NCBI RefSeq assembly: GCF_014084125.1
Contig: NZ_CP048405.1
Coordinates: 310,001 to 374,000 of the forward strand
DNA length: 64,000 nucleotides
Origin: Streptacidiphilus sp. PB12-B1b
GTDB lineage: Bacteria > Actinomycetota > Actinomycetes > Streptomycetales > Streptomycetaceae
Reading direction: 5' to 3'
The position numbers were made by a program, and so were the translations under genes. The notes under the pieces are model-generated. The model was not told the origin of the DNA. It ran no database searches and saw nothing but the letters and a program-made list of their open reading frames with translations. Positions 36,555 to 46,322 of the stretch are shown here, one piece after another; the stretch's first letter is position 1, and the number at the start of each line of letters is the position of its first letter.

Positions 36555-37733
36555 GTGAACGTCCTCGACATTCTGCTCATCCTCGCTGCCTGCGGGTTCG
36601 CCGTGTCCGGCTACCGGCAGGGCTTCGTCGTCGGCGTGCTCTCGGTCGTCGGGTTCCTCGGCGGCGGGGTGGTGGCCGTCCAGCTGCTGCCCTACCTGCT
36701 GAAGCACCTCCCGGCGGGCACCACCTCCTCGATCGTCGCGGTCGTGGTGGTGATCGTCTTCGCCTCGGTCGGACAGGCGTTCACCACCCACTGGGGCTGG
36801 AAGCTGCGCGGCCCGATCGACCGCAGCCGGATACGGGTGCTGGACGCCGTCGGCGGCGCGCTGGTCAACATCGTCGCCATGCTGCTGGTGGCCTGGCTGA
36901 TCGGCTCGGCCCTGGCCGGGACCTCGCTGCCGACCGTCGCCCAGCAGGTCAGGACATCCGAGGTGCTGAGCACGGTGCAGCGGGCCCTGCCCGCGGACGC
37001 GCCCACCTGGTTCTCCAACTTCACCTCGGCGCTCTCCCGCAACGGCTTCCCGCAGGTCTTCAACCCGTTCCAGAACGAGCCCATCGCGGACGTCCCGCCG
37101 CCCGATCCGGCGCTGGTGGCCAGCGCCGCCGTGCGCGGCGCCCGGGGCAGCATCGTCAAGGTCGTCGGTACCGCAGCGGGCTGCGGGAAGGTCATCGAGG
37201 GCAGCGGCTTCGTCTACGCCCCGCACCGGGTGATGACCAACGCTCACGTGGTGGGCGGGGTCAGCGCGCCCACGGTCACGGTGAACGGCCGGACGTACAG
37301 TGCGACGGTCGTCCTGTACGACTGGAAGCGCGATGTCGCCGTGCTGGACGTGCCGCACCTGAACGCCCCGGTGCTCAGCTTCGCCGGCACCGCCCAGGAC
37401 AGCGCCGGCGCGATCGTCGCCGGGTTCCCCGAGAACGGCCCCTTCAACGTCCAGGCCGCCCGTATCCGGCAGCAGATCGACGCCGAGGGCCCGGACATCT
37501 ACCACCGGGGCACGGTCACCCGCGAGGTGTACTCGATCCGCTCGACCGTCCGGCAGGGCAACTCCGGCGGCCCGCTGCTCACCCCCACCGGGCAGGTGTA
37601 CGGGGTGGTCTTCGCCAAGTCGCTGGACGACTCCCAGACCGGCTACGCGCTGACGGCGGGCGAGGTCCAGGCGGACGCCGCCCAGGGCATCGCGGACACC
37701 GCCCCGGTGGGCACGGAGTCCTGCGCGCTCTGA
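36555..37733 (+). CDS. MarP-type membrane serine protease (CvpA domain plus trypsin-like domain)
   Basis: The 392-residue protein starts with four hydrophobic segments of a CvpA-like domain (residues 1-140), then an extracytoplasmic chymotrypsin fold. The triad is His in TNAHVV (about 230), Asp in WKRDVAVLD (about 258) and Ser in RQGNSGGPL (about 337). Cys near 210 and Cys near 390 match the positions of the redox disulfide of mycobacterial MarP. MarP is needed for acid resistance in M. tuberculosis. GTG at 36555 follows AGGAAG; an ATG at 36492 would add 21 poorly conserved residues. Confidence 0.92.
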   Translation: MNVLDILLILAACGFAVSGYRQGFVVGVLSVVGFLGGGVVAVQLLPYLLKHLPAGTTSSIVAVVVVIVFASVGQAFTTHWGWKLRGPIDRSRIRVLDAVGGALVNIVAMLLVAWLIGSALAGTSLPTVAQQVRTSEVLSTVQRALPADAPTWFSNFTSALSRNGFPQVFNPFQNEPIADVPPPDPALVASAAVRGARGSIVKVVGTAAGCGKVIEGSGFVYAPHRVMTNAHVVGGVSAPTVTVNGRTYSATVVLYDWKRDVAVLDVPHLNAPVLSFAGTAQDSAGAIVAGFPENGPFNVQAARIRQQIDAEGPDIYHRGTVTREVYSIRSTVRQGNSGGPLLTPTGQVYGVVFAKSLDDSQTGYALTAGEVQADAAQGIADTAPVGTESCAL

Positions 37734-37907
37734 GCACGCCCGGGCACGCCCGCGCTGACCGGCTGTCAGGAACGGTGCCAGGACCGGTGCCGGGGCAGGT
37801 GACGCGGGGATTGTCGGTGCCTACTGGTAGCGTCTGGGTCGCTCACCCGATCGGATCAAGGTTCCGTGGGGCCGGGGCGGTTGCGACGAGGGGGAGGACG
37901 ACACGCC

Positions 37908-38606
37908 ATGATGGGTCACTCGCACGCGGTCAGTGGCGCGCTGCTGTTCGCAGCCACCGCGCCCTTCCTGCCGGAGGAGGTGATGCACCGTCACCTCCAG
38001 CCTGCGGAGATACTGATGGGCACGGCGCTCTGCGCCGGCGCCGCGCTCCTGCCCGACCTGGACCACCACGACGGGACGATCGCCAACTTCCTGGGCCCGT
38101 TCTCGAAGCTGCTCTGCCGCTTCGTGGCCTGGATCTCCGGCGGTCACCGGCACGCCACGCACTCGCTGCTCTTCGTCGCCGTGATGTCGCTCGGCACCTG
38201 GGCCGGAGTGACCTACCTGGGGCGGGGCTTCACCCTGGGCATGACCTTCTTCCTGCTGGCGCTGGCCGTGCGGGCGCTCAACCTGTGCCCGCCCGGGCAC
38301 GGCTTCTCCGCCTGGGGGACGATCGTGGCCCTGGCCGCGCTCGGCACCGGCATAATCGCCAAGTTCATCCCCTCGGCGCCGGGTTGGCTGCCGTACGCGG
38401 TCGGCCTCGGCTGCGTGGCGCACCTCCTCGGCGACTCCATCACCAAGATGGGGGCGCCGTGGCTGTGGCCGCTCAAGTCCCGCTACGAGATCGTGGTGAT
38501 CAAGAGCAGCGGCAACAAGCTGGAGACGGAGATCCTGGTCCCGCTGATGGGCCTGGCCACCGTCGCGCTGCTGTGGTTCACCGCGCTCTCGCCGCACGCG
38601 ATCTGA
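37908..38606 (+). CDS. YdjM-like (DUF457) integral membrane metal-dependent hydrolase
   Basis: The 232-residue protein has the family pattern of conserved histidines and Asp facing the membrane: MGHSHAVSGALL at the start, LLPDLDHHDGTIA (about 50), GGHRHATHSLL (about 80) and VAHLLGDSITKMG (about 175). Several hydrophobic helices separate these. The physiological substrate is unknown. GGGGGAGGA lies about 10 bases before ATG 37908 (a second ATG follows). It stands alone on the plus strand after the MarP gene. Confidence 0.88.
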   Translation: MMGHSHAVSGALLFAATAPFLPEEVMHRHLQPAEILMGTALCAGAALLPDLDHHDGTIANFLGPFSKLLCRFVAWISGGHRHATHSLLFVAVMSLGTWAGVTYLGRGFTLGMTFFLLALAVRALNLCPPGHGFSAWGTIVALAALGTGIIAKFIPSAPGWLPYAVGLGCVAHLLGDSITKMGAPWLWPLKSRYEIVVIKSSGNKLETEILVPLMGLATVALLWFTALSPHAI

Positions 38607-38655
38607 GCGTGCCAGGCCGTCCCCGACAGTGATCGGCGGGCGGCCCGCGCCGGCG

Positions 38656-38862
38656 TCAGCGCTGGCGCAGCCGTGAGGTCATCCACCGGGCCCGGCGGCT
38701 GAGGATGCGGGGGAGGCCGGCGTGGTCCAGCAGGGCCACGCCCGCGTACGCCTCCTCGGGGGCGGCTCCGGGGCCGTCCAGGGTGGCACGCAAAGTCGCA
38801 GTCTGCTGCGGCGAGCGGCGACGGGACAGGGGCGCGAGGGCGCGATCGTGCATCCGGCTCAT
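38656..38862 (-). CDS. Small hypothetical protein (doubtful)
   Basis: A 68-residue basic product (MSRMHDRALAPLSRRRSPQQ). I recognise no family and see no ribosome binding site; it would be leaderless or wrong. It occupies a 394-bp gap (38607-39000) that otherwise holds no gene. Confidence 0.3.
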   Translation of the reverse strand: MSRMHDRALAPLSRRRSPQQTATLRATLDGPGAAPEEAYAGVALLDHAGLPRILSRRARWMTSRLRQR

Positions 38863-39000
38863 GAGAAACCAGTGCCCGCGCGAGGCGACCGGTAATCCCG
38901 TGGAATGCCGCCAACTGGCCTATGCAGTTGTCCTATTTTAACTTTTGCTTTGATCGAGCAGCATGGTCATGGTCACGACGACTGGCCGGAAACCGACGTC

Positions 39001-39963
39001 TCAGCGGTCGGGCTCGGGGTCGCGCAGCCAGTTCAGCAGCTCCTGGGAGAAGCCTTCCGGATCCTCCTCCTGCGGGTAGTGCCCGATCCCGTCCAGCAGC
39101 CGCCACCGGTACGGCGCCTCCACGTACTCGGCCGAGCCGGCCGCCGTCCGGCTGAGCAGGACCGGATCGAGCGCCCCCTGCAGGTGCAGCGTCGGCACCC
39201 GCACCGGGCGGTTCATCCGGCGTGCGTACTGGAAGCCGTCCGGGCGGCCCATGGAGCGCATCAGCCAGCGGTACGGCTCGATGGAGCAGTGCCGGGTGTT
39301 GGACAGCAGCATGGCCTGCCGGTAGGTCAGCAGTGCCTTCTCGTCGGGTCGGTGCCCGGGCGCGGTCCAGTCGGTGAGGTAGTCGGCCACCAGCCGGGCG
39401 TCGTCCGCCGCCAGCCGGCGCTCGGGCACCCACGGCCGCTGGAAGCCGAACAGGTGGTCGGCGGCCGCGATCTGCCTGCGGTCGGTCATCAGCGACCGGC
39501 GCAGGCGGCGCGGGTGCGCGCTGGACGCCACGGCCAGCCGCCGGATCAGCGCCGGGCGCATCACCGCCGCCGTCCAACCGAGGAAGCCGCCCCAGTCGTG
39601 GCCGACCAGCGCCGCGTCGGAGGCGCCGAGCGACCGGATCACCCCGGTGAGGTCCAGCGCCATGTTGGCCGGGTCGTAGCCGCGCGGGGTGCGGTCGCTG
39701 CCGCCGACGCCGCGCAGGTCCACCGCGACGGCCCGGAAGCCGCCCTCGGCCAGGGCGACCAGCTGGTGCCGCCAGGTCCACCAGAACTGCGGCCAGCCGT
39801 GGACCAGCAGCACCAGCGGCCCCTCGCCCATCTCGGCGACGTGGAAGCGGCCACCGTTGGCGGCCACGTCCCGGTGGGTCCAGGGCCCGTCGAGCCGGGG
39901 CTCGAAGGAGAAGTCGGTGGAGCCGGCAGCGGAGCCGGAACCGGGAAAACTGTCAGACGCCAT
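39001..39963 (-). CDS. Alpha/beta hydrolase, EphE/epoxide hydrolase type
   Basis: The 320-residue protein has LLVHGWPQFWWTWR (about 52), nucleophile Asp in LVGHDWGGFLGW (about 120), acid in LQGALDPVLL (about 262) and His in GIGHYPQEEDPEGF (about 290). These fit epoxide hydrolases; in M. tuberculosis ephE (Rv3670) sits beside marP and a holin-like gene just as here. Whether it truly opens epoxides is not known. Start ATG 39963; the next gene upstream on the same strand is the holin-like gene with 12 bp between, so they form an operon. Confidence 0.9.
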   Translation of the reverse strand: MASDSFPGSGSAAGSTDFSFEPRLDGPWTHRDVAANGGRFHVAEMGEGPLVLLVHGWPQFWWTWRHQLVALAEGGFRAVAVDLRGVGGSDRTPRGYDPANMALDLTGVIRSLGASDAALVGHDWGGFLGWTAAVMRPALIRRLAVASSAHPRRLRRSLMTDRRQIAAADHLFGFQRPWVPERRLAADDARLVADYLTDWTAPGHRPDEKALLTYRQAMLLSNTRHCSIEPYRWLMRSMGRPDGFQYARRMNRPVRVPTLHLQGALDPVLLSRTAAGSAEYVEAPYRWRLLDGIGHYPQEEDPEGFSQELLNWLRDPEPDR

Positions 39964-39975
39964 GAAGGAAGCGTG

Positions 39976-40425
39976 TCACATCTGCTTCATGGTCGGTGCC
40001 GGGCGCGGCTTCGCGTTCTTCAGGACGTCCACGGTGGCCTTGGACGAGGCGATGGTCCGGTCCGGCGGGGAGATCTTCTTGAAGAAGCGGACGGCCAGCA
40101 GCCCGGCAATGGCCGCGATCGCCACGAACGCGCCGCCCATGATCAGGAAGCACCAGGCCAGGCCTAGCCCGGTGGTGTGCAGCCCGTACGCGCCGGCGAA
40201 GCTGAACATCGGGATGGACGCCAGGGCGATCACCGCCGCGATCGCCCCCGCGCCGCCGCCGACGGCGCCGCGCTTGACGTCCTTCATGATCTCTTGCTTG
40301 GCGAGCGCGATCTCGTCGTGGACCAGCGCGGACAGGTCCGTGGTGGCGGCCGCGAACAGTTGACCGACCGTGCGTTCGCCCCGGTCGGTGGTGCTGCCGT
40401 CCTGGGACCTGTAAGCGGTGGACAT
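39976..40425 (-). CDS. Phage-holin-like (PF07332 type) small membrane protein
   Basis: The 149-residue product has an amphipathic N-terminus (TVGQLFAAATTDLSALVHDEIALAKQE), then two hydrophobic helices (about residues 55-80 and 88-112) and a basic tail with KKISPPDRT. This is the actinobacterial holin superfamily III pattern; lysis is unlikely, a membrane-organising role is more plausible. It precedes the EphE-type gene by 12 bp. Rv3669 is the positional counterpart. Confidence 0.85.
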   Translation of the reverse strand: MSTAYRSQDGSTTDRGERTVGQLFAAATTDLSALVHDEIALAKQEIMKDVKRGAVGGGAGAIAAVIALASIPMFSFAGAYGLHTTGLGLAWCFLIMGGAFVAIAAIAGLLAVRFFKKISPPDRTIASSKATVDVLKNAKPRPAPTMKQM

Positions 40426-40485
40426 CCGGTCTTCTCCTCGGGTCTTCCTGTCACATCGTCAGAGCACTTTCTCAGATCATGCCCC

Positions 40486-41799
40486 TCAGGGACGGATGCC
40501 ACCACTCGGCCTGCCGTTTCGGCCCGGCCCGGCGGCGGCCCCGAGCGGCTGGTCCGGGGCCTCCTCCTGCGCGCACAGCCGCTGGTACGTCCGATTGCGC
40601 CGGCGCAGCAGCACGGCCGCGACCAGGGCGCAGACCAGCGAGCCGAGCAGGACGGCGGACTTGGCCTCCTGCGCCAGCGGCGGCTCGTCCTCGAAGGCCA
40701 GCTCGGCGATCAGCAGCGAGACGGTGAAGCCGATCCCGGAGAGGACCGAGACCGCGAACAGGTCGCTCCACTCCAGCTCCGGGTTGAGCTCGGCCCGGGT
40801 GAACCGCGCGGTCAGCCAGCTGCCGCCGAAGACGCCCAGCGGCTTGCCCAGCAGCAGGCCGAGCACCACCCCGAGCGGCGCGGCCCGGGTGACCACATGC
40901 GCCAGCGAGCTGGGCGTGATCGAGACACCGGCCGCGAACAGCGCGAACACCGGGACGCAGAAGCCCGCCGAGAACGGCCTGACCAGGTGCTCGATGTGCT
41001 CGGCGGGGGAGTGCCGCTCGCCCGGGTCGACGGTGCAGCGCAGCATCAGCCCCAGGGCCACCCCGGCGACGGTGGCGTGCACCCCGCTCTCGTGCATCAG
41101 CGCCCAGATCACCAGGGCCAGCGGCAGGTAGAGGTACCAGCCGTGGATCCGGGCCCGGTGCAGCAGGTAGAACAGGGCCAGGCCGAGGAAGGCCAGGCCC
41201 AGCGCCCAGAGCCGGATGCCGTGGCTGTAGAAGACGGCGATGATCAGGATGGCGATCAGGTCGTCGACGACGGCGAGGGTGAGCAGGAAGGCCCGCAGCG
41301 CCGAGGGCAGGTGCGTGCCGACGACCGCGAGCACGCCCAGGGCGAAGGCGATGTCGGTGGCCGTGGGGATGGCCCAGCCGGACGCCTGGCCGCTCGCCAG
41401 GGCGTTGACCGCGGCGTAGACCACGGCCGGCAGGGCGACGCCGCAGACGGCCGCCGCGACCGGCAGCGCGGCCGCCCTGGGGTCGCGCAGCTCCCCGGCG
41501 ACCAGTTCGCGCTTGAGCTCGATCCCGGCGACGAAGAAGAAGACCGAGAGCAGTCCGTCGTTGGCCCAGGTCTCCAGCGACAGGTGCAGGTGCAGCGGGG
41601 CGCTCGGGCCGACCGCGACGTCCAGCACCCGCGTGTAGCTGTGCGGCCAGACGTTGGCCCAGACGAGTGCGGTGACGGCGGCGGCCAGCAGCAGCACGCC
41701 GCCGACGGTCTCGGCGCGCAGCGCGTCGGCGACGACGGCGCGCTCGGGCAGCGGCAGTCGGCCCAGGAACTGGCGGCGGGGCGGGCGGCTGTCGCTCAC
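40486..41799 (-). CDS. nhaA: Na+/H+ antiporter NhaA
   Basis: The 437-residue protein has the NhaA signature: FFFVAGIELKREL (about 85-97), TATDIAFALGVLAVVG (about 145), and the ion-binding Asp pair in LAVVDDLIAILII (about 175). About 11-12 hydrophobic helices are visible. It exports Na+ in exchange for protons in E. coli. GTG at 41799 is preceded by GGAGGAG. The tail after LLRRRNRTYQRL is Pro/Gly-rich. It lies between the acetyl-CoA synthetase and the holin-like gene on the same strand. Confidence 0.93.
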   Translation of the reverse strand: MSDSRPPRRQFLGRLPLPERAVVADALRAETVGGVLLLAAAVTALVWANVWPHSYTRVLDVAVGPSAPLHLHLSLETWANDGLLSVFFFVAGIELKRELVAGELRDPRAAALPVAAAVCGVALPAVVYAAVNALASGQASGWAIPTATDIAFALGVLAVVGTHLPSALRAFLLTLAVVDDLIAILIIAVFYSHGIRLWALGLAFLGLALFYLLHRARIHGWYLYLPLALVIWALMHESGVHATVAGVALGLMLRCTVDPGERHSPAEHIEHLVRPFSAGFCVPVFALFAAGVSITPSSLAHVVTRAAPLGVVLGLLLGKPLGVFGGSWLTARFTRAELNPELEWSDLFAVSVLSGIGFTVSLLIAELAFEDEPPLAQEAKSAVLLGSLVCALVAAVLLRRRNRTYQRLCAQEEAPDQPLGAAAGPGRNGRPSGGIRP

Positions 41800-41996
41800 G
41801 CTCGGCTCCTCCGGGGCGGCTGCGGCGCGACCTCCGTCCTGGTACGGCCGCGTTTGTCCGATCGTATCCGTACGGAGCGTGGTCGGCAGGTGACGGAAGG
41901 CCGCCCCCGCGTGCTGCGGAAGCGGCCTCCGGGCCGTGCCAGGTCGTACCGGCTCCGTACCGGCCCCGGACGGGGCCCGGCGGCGGAGCCCTGCGG

Positions 41997-43982
41997 TCAG
42001 TCCTCGCTGCCGCCGCTCGGCAGCTGGCTCTGGATCAGGTCCATCACCGAGGAGTCGGCCAGGGTGGTGGTGTCGCCGATCGCGCGGCCCTCGGCGATGT
42101 CGCGCAGCAGGCGGCGCATGATCTTGCCGGAGCGGGTCTTCGGCAGCTCGGTGACCACCTTGATGATCTTCGGCTTGGCGATCGGGCCGAGCACCTTGGC
42201 CACGTGGTTGCGCAGGTCGTTGACCAGCTCGGTGTCGTCGTGCGCGGTGCCGCGCAGGATGACGAAGGCGGCGATGGCCTGCCCGGTGGTGGCGTCGGTG
42301 GCGCCGACGACGGCCGCCTCGGCCACCTTCGGGTGCGACACCAGCGCCGACTCGACCTCGGTGGTGGAGATGTTGTGGCCGGAGACCAGCATCACGTCGT
42401 CCACGCGGCCGAGCAGCCACAGGTCGCCGTCGTCGTCCTTCTTGGCGCCGTCGCCGGCGAAGTAGGTCCACTTGCTCTCGGACGGGTCGTGGCCTGCGCC
42501 GAAGCGGGACCAGTAGGTGTCCAGGTAGCGCTGGTCGTCGCCCCAGATGGTGCGCAGCATCGACGGCCAGGGCTCGGTCAGCACCAGGTAGCCGCCGCCG
42601 CCGTTGGGCACCTCGTGGCCCTCGTCGTCGACCACGGTCGCCGAGATGCCGGGCAGCGGGGTCTGCGCGGAGCCGGGCTTGGTGGCGGTGACGCCGGGCA
42701 GCGGGCTGATCATCATGGCGCCGGTCTCGGTCTGCCACCAGGTGTCCACGATCGGCGTGCTGCCGGCGCCGATGTGCTCGCGGTACCAGATCCACGCCTC
42801 GGGGTTGATCGGCTCGCCGACGCTGCCCAGGATGCGCAGCGAGGACAGGTCGAACTTGGCGGGGATGTCGTCGCCCCACTTCATGAACGTGCGGATGGCG
42901 GTGGGCGCCGTGTAGAGCAGGGTCACGCCGTACTTCTGGACGATCTCCCAGAACCGGCCCTGGTGCGGGGTGTCCGGGGTGCCCTCGTACATGACCTGGG
43001 TGGCGCCGTTGGAGAGCGGCCCGTAGACGATGTAGGAGTGCCCGGTGACCCAGCCGATGTCGGCGGTGCACCAGTAGACGTCGGTCTCCGGCTTGAGGTC
43101 GAAGACCGCGTGGTGGGTGTAGCTGGCCTGGGTGAGGTAGCCGCCGGTGGTGTGCAGGATGCCCTTGGGCTTACCGGTGGTGCCGCTGGTGTACAGGATG
43201 AACAGCGGGTGCTCGGCGTTCATCGGCTGCGGCGTGTGCTCGGCGGACTGGCGCTCGGTGATCTCGTGCCACCAGACGTCCAGGCTGTCGTTCCAGGCGG
43301 TCTCCTGGCCGGTGCGGCGGACCACCAGCACGTGCTCGACGGTCGGGCAGCTGAGCACGGCCTCGTCGATGGCGGGCTTGAGCGCGGCGGGCTTGCCGCG
43401 GCGGTAGCCGCCGTCCGCGGTGATGACCAGCTTGGCGTCGGCGTCCTGTACGCGGGAGGCGACGGCCTCCGCGGAGAAGCCGCCGAAGACCACGGAGTGC
43501 GCGGCGCCGATGCGGGCGCAGGCGAGCATGGCCACCGCTGCCTCGGGGATCATCGGCAGGTAGATGGCGACCCGGTCGCCCTTCTCCACGCCCAGCTCGG
43601 TGAGGGCGTTGGCGGCCCGGGAGACCTCGTCCTTCAGCTCCGCGTAGGTGATGGCGCGGCTGTCGCCGGGCTCGCCCTCGAAGTGGATGGCCACCCGGTC
43701 GCCGTTGCCGGCTTCGACGTGGCGGTCCACGCAGTTGTACGCGACGTTGAGCTCGCCGTCGGCGAACCACTTCGCAAACGGCGGGTTGGACCAGTCGAGT
43801 GTCTCGGTGGGCTCGGTGGCCCAGCTCAGGCGGCGCGCCTGGGCGGCCCAGAAGCCGAGGCGGTCCTCCTTGGCCGCAGCATAGGCATCGGCAGTGACAT
43901 TGGCGGCGGCGGCGAGCTCAGCGGGCGGGGTGAATCGACGCTCTTCCTTGAGCAGGTTGGCCAGGCTCTCATTGCTGCTCAA
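41997..43982 (-). CDS. acsA: Acetyl-CoA synthetase
   Basis: The 661-residue AMP-forming enzyme converts acetate, ATP and CoA to acetyl-CoA. Motifs: YTSGTTGKPKGIL (P-loop-like, about 265), WWQTETGAMM (about 410), YFAGDGAKKDDDGDLWLLGRVDD (about 500) and the acetylatable Lys in PKTRSGKIMRRLL (about 630). Start is TTG at 43982 with GAGGAG upstream; the product begins with SSNESLANLLKEERRF. In many bacteria cAMP receptor proteins and lysine acetylation control this enzyme; no Crp box was noticed just upstream. Confidence 0.96.
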   Translation of the reverse strand: MSSNESLANLLKEERRFTPPAELAAAANVTADAYAAAKEDRLGFWAAQARRLSWATEPTETLDWSNPPFAKWFADGELNVAYNCVDRHVEAGNGDRVAIHFEGEPGDSRAITYAELKDEVSRAANALTELGVEKGDRVAIYLPMIPEAAVAMLACARIGAAHSVVFGGFSAEAVASRVQDADAKLVITADGGYRRGKPAALKPAIDEAVLSCPTVEHVLVVRRTGQETAWNDSLDVWWHEITERQSAEHTPQPMNAEHPLFILYTSGTTGKPKGILHTTGGYLTQASYTHHAVFDLKPETDVYWCTADIGWVTGHSYIVYGPLSNGATQVMYEGTPDTPHQGRFWEIVQKYGVTLLYTAPTAIRTFMKWGDDIPAKFDLSSLRILGSVGEPINPEAWIWYREHIGAGSTPIVDTWWQTETGAMMISPLPGVTATKPGSAQTPLPGISATVVDDEGHEVPNGGGGYLVLTEPWPSMLRTIWGDDQRYLDTYWSRFGAGHDPSESKWTYFAGDGAKKDDDGDLWLLGRVDDVMLVSGHNISTTEVESALVSHPKVAEAAVVGATDATTGQAIAAFVILRGTAHDDTELVNDLRNHVAKVLGPIAKPKIIKVVTELPKTRSGKIMRRLLRDIAEGRAIGDTTTLADSSVMDLIQSQLPSGGSED

Positions 43983-44144
43983 CGCGCACTCCTCAATCGA
44001 GTTTTGGGTGCGGGCGTCCCGTGCTGTCCCGCCGTCCCAGTGTGGTTGTCACCTAGCTCACCAGGATGGGGCCGCGCTGACAAGTCTCGTCGGCGAATTG
44101 GTGTAGACCTGTCTCCTCGTCTCTCGTCCGATCGTCGGACCAGG

Positions 44145-44846
44145 TCAGGCGGCCGACTCCAGGTGAGGCCGGACAGCTTCGAAGGTACGCCCGTTGGGGC
44201 CCAGGAGGTACGTCTGAGCAGCGGCGAAGTCGAAGTACAGGCCGGTGAGCCGCAGGCTGCCGTCGGCCGAGCGCCGCCGTACCGAGGGGTGCGCCCGGAG
44301 GTTGTCGAGCTGCTGGACGACATTGGTCAGGCACAGCCGCGCCAGCGCGTCCGCCGGGGGCTGGTCGTCGGTGATCCGGGCCGGCGCGTGCCGCGCCCGC
44401 TGCAGCGAGTCCTGGCCGTGCCGCAGCCAGCGGGTCAGCGGGGTGCGCGCCATGCCCTCGCGGCGGTGCGCGCCGTGCAGCAGGGACTGCATCGCGCCGC
44501 AACCGGAGTGGCCGCAGACGGTGATGGTGCGCACCGCGAGCACGTCGACGGCGTACTCGATGGCGGCCGCCATCGAGTCGTCCGGCGGCGGGACCAGATT
44601 GCCGATGTTGCGGACGGTGAACAGCTCGCCGGGGCCGCTGCTGGTCATCACATTGGGCACGAGCCGGGAGTCCGCGCAGGTGATGAACAGCTGGGAGGGC
44701 GACTGGCCCTCGCGGGCCAGCCGTGCCAGCTCCGGGCGCAGGCCGGGGGCGGTGTGCTGCTGGAACGCGCGCACCCCGCCGAGCAGTTCCTCGCACGGCT
44801 GGTCGGGGCGGGCGGGGGTGTCGGGGGTGAGGCCGGTGCTCTGCAT
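44145..44846 (-). CDS. Beta-class carbonic anhydrase
   Basis: The 233-residue enzyme hydrates CO2. Zinc ligands are in ITCADSRLVP (Cys and Asp-Arg dyad, about 58) and ITVCGHSGCGAM (His and Cys, about 115). Between them are FTVRNIGNLVPPP and AIEYAVDVL as usual. AGGAGA lies upstream of ATG 44846. The 201-bp gap upstream (44847-45047) is AT-richer near 44910-44950 and probably holds its promoter. Confidence 0.93.
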   Translation of the reverse strand: MQSTGLTPDTPARPDQPCEELLGGVRAFQQHTAPGLRPELARLAREGQSPSQLFITCADSRLVPNVMTSSGPGELFTVRNIGNLVPPPDDSMAAAIEYAVDVLAVRTITVCGHSGCGAMQSLLHGAHRREGMARTPLTRWLRHGQDSLQRARHAPARITDDQPPADALARLCLTNVVQQLDNLRAHPSVRRRSADGSLRLTGLYFDFAAAQTYLLGPNGRTFEAVRPHLESAA

Positions 44847-45047
44847 GGGTCGCGTCTCCTGGGGCAAGGACGGCGTGGCGACATGAGCGCGGCGGGGTGG
44901 GCCACGGTGAACCAAGTGTCGGTAAATGGAGAGTAATGAATCCTTTACCTTCAGGGCAGTCCAGGCCCGCCAAGTTCACCCGACCGGCGGCGGACCCGGC
45001 TGCGGACGCCTGCTGCGGACGGCCCCCGCCCGGCTGCGGACGCCCGG

Positions 45048-46040
45048 TCAGACCGCCAGCGGCGCACCGGCCGCGAGCTCCTCGCCCAGCACGAAGCCCG
45101 GGTCGACCTGCCCGGCGAGGTCCATCCCGGTCTTGGCGTTGCCCCAGCTCTCGGCGTTGCGCAGGTGGAACCGCACCATCTGCTCGGTGTAGCGGGCCCA
45201 GTCCCGGCGGTCGTAGGAGGCGTCCACCGCGCTGTGCAGCAGCCGGAGCGTGGCCCGGTTCTCCGGCTCCAGCTCGGCCAGCGCGGGCCCGCGCCCCTGC
45301 TCGGCGCGGCGCACCCAGGCCGACTGGCCGAGCCAGCCGATGAGGTCGTCGCCGACGTTCTCGCGCAGGTAGGCGATGTCGTCCTCGTGCTGCACCTTGT
45401 TGCCGACGACCCGCAGCTCCACCCCGAAGTCGGCGGCGTACTCCTGGTACTGGCGGTACACCGAGACGCCCTTGCGGGTGGGCTCGGAGACCAGGAAGGT
45501 CAGGTCGAAACGGGTGAACAGGCCGGAGGCGAAGGAGTCCGAACCGGCCGTCATGTCCACCACCAGGTACTCGCCCGGGCCGTCCACCAGGTGGTTCAGG
45601 CACAGCTCGACCGCGCCGACCTTGGAGTGGTAGCAGGCGACGCCCAGGTCCTCCTCGGTGAACGCGCCGGTGGCCATCAGCCGCAGCGGCGCGCCGTCGA
45701 CGGTGAATTCGCGCGCGCACAGCGCGTACACCGGGTTGTTCTCCGGGATGCGCAGCAGCCGGGAGCCGCTGCCCGGGGGCGTGGTCTTGATCATCGAGGC
45801 GGCGTCGGCGATGCGCGGGTTCCCGCCGCGCAGGTACTCCTTGATCTGCGGCAGGTGCGCCCCCATGGAGGGCAGCGCGGCCGACTGCTCCTCCGTCAGC
45901 CCGAGCGTCGTCCCCAGGTGCTGGTTGATGTCGGCGTCCACCGCGATCACCGGTGCCCCGGTGGCGGCGAGGTGTCGGACGAGGAGGGAGGAGAGCGTGG
46001 TCTTGCCGCTGCCGCCCTTGCCGACGATGGCGATCTTCAT
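45048..46040 (-). CDS. CooC/MinD-like P-loop ATPase
   Basis: The 330-residue protein starts directly with a deviant Walker A, IAIVGKGGSGKTTLSS, then VIAVDADINQHLGTTLGL and YLVVDMTAGSDSFASG (switch II). DLTFLVSEPTRKGVSVYRQ and VVGNKVQHEDDI fit the CooC/ParA subgroup of SIMIBI ATPases. Its partner is unknown. It is conserved near acs and the Fic-like gene in Streptomyces as far as I recall. The divergent gap to the Fic-like gene (46041-46322) has AT-rich DNA. Confidence 0.85.
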   Translation of the reverse strand: MKIAIVGKGGSGKTTLSSLLVRHLAATGAPVIAVDADINQHLGTTLGLTEEQSAALPSMGAHLPQIKEYLRGGNPRIADAASMIKTTPPGSGSRLLRIPENNPVYALCAREFTVDGAPLRLMATGAFTEEDLGVACYHSKVGAVELCLNHLVDGPGEYLVVDMTAGSDSFASGLFTRFDLTFLVSEPTRKGVSVYRQYQEYAADFGVELRVVGNKVQHEDDIAYLRENVGDDLIGWLGQSAWVRRAEQGRGPALAELEPENRATLRLLHSAVDASYDRRDWARYTEQMVRFHLRNAESWGNAKTGMDLAGQVDPGFVLGEELAAGAPLAV

Positions 46041-46140
46041 GGGAACTCCGGAGTGCTTGCTGGAGCGGGCGGACGACCCGCTGGCCGGGACTGGCGCCTG
46101 CTGCGTGCGCGGGCTGATGCCGTCGCTTACTGAAAAGCGT

Positions 46141-46154
46141 TATCGTCACCGATA
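46141..46154. promoter_or_regulatory. Small inverted repeat in the ATPase/Fic-like divergent region
   Basis: TATCG-tcac-CGATA lies in the AT-richest part of the 282-bp gap, about 100 bp before the ATPase start on the minus strand. Candidate operator or promoter element only. Confidence 0.3.
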
Positions 46155-46322
46155 GTGGTCATGGTAGCGATCAAAAAGCAGCCGGTGATCAGGTTTGACG
46201 TACCTTTGACCCTTTCGAGTGAGCGGGCCCCGGCAGCCGCAGGACCGTCCTGTACCGCCCCCCACCGCCTTCCGGTCCACCCGGAGCGCCGCCCGCGCCC
46301 GCGCGTTACGTACGCTCGGGGC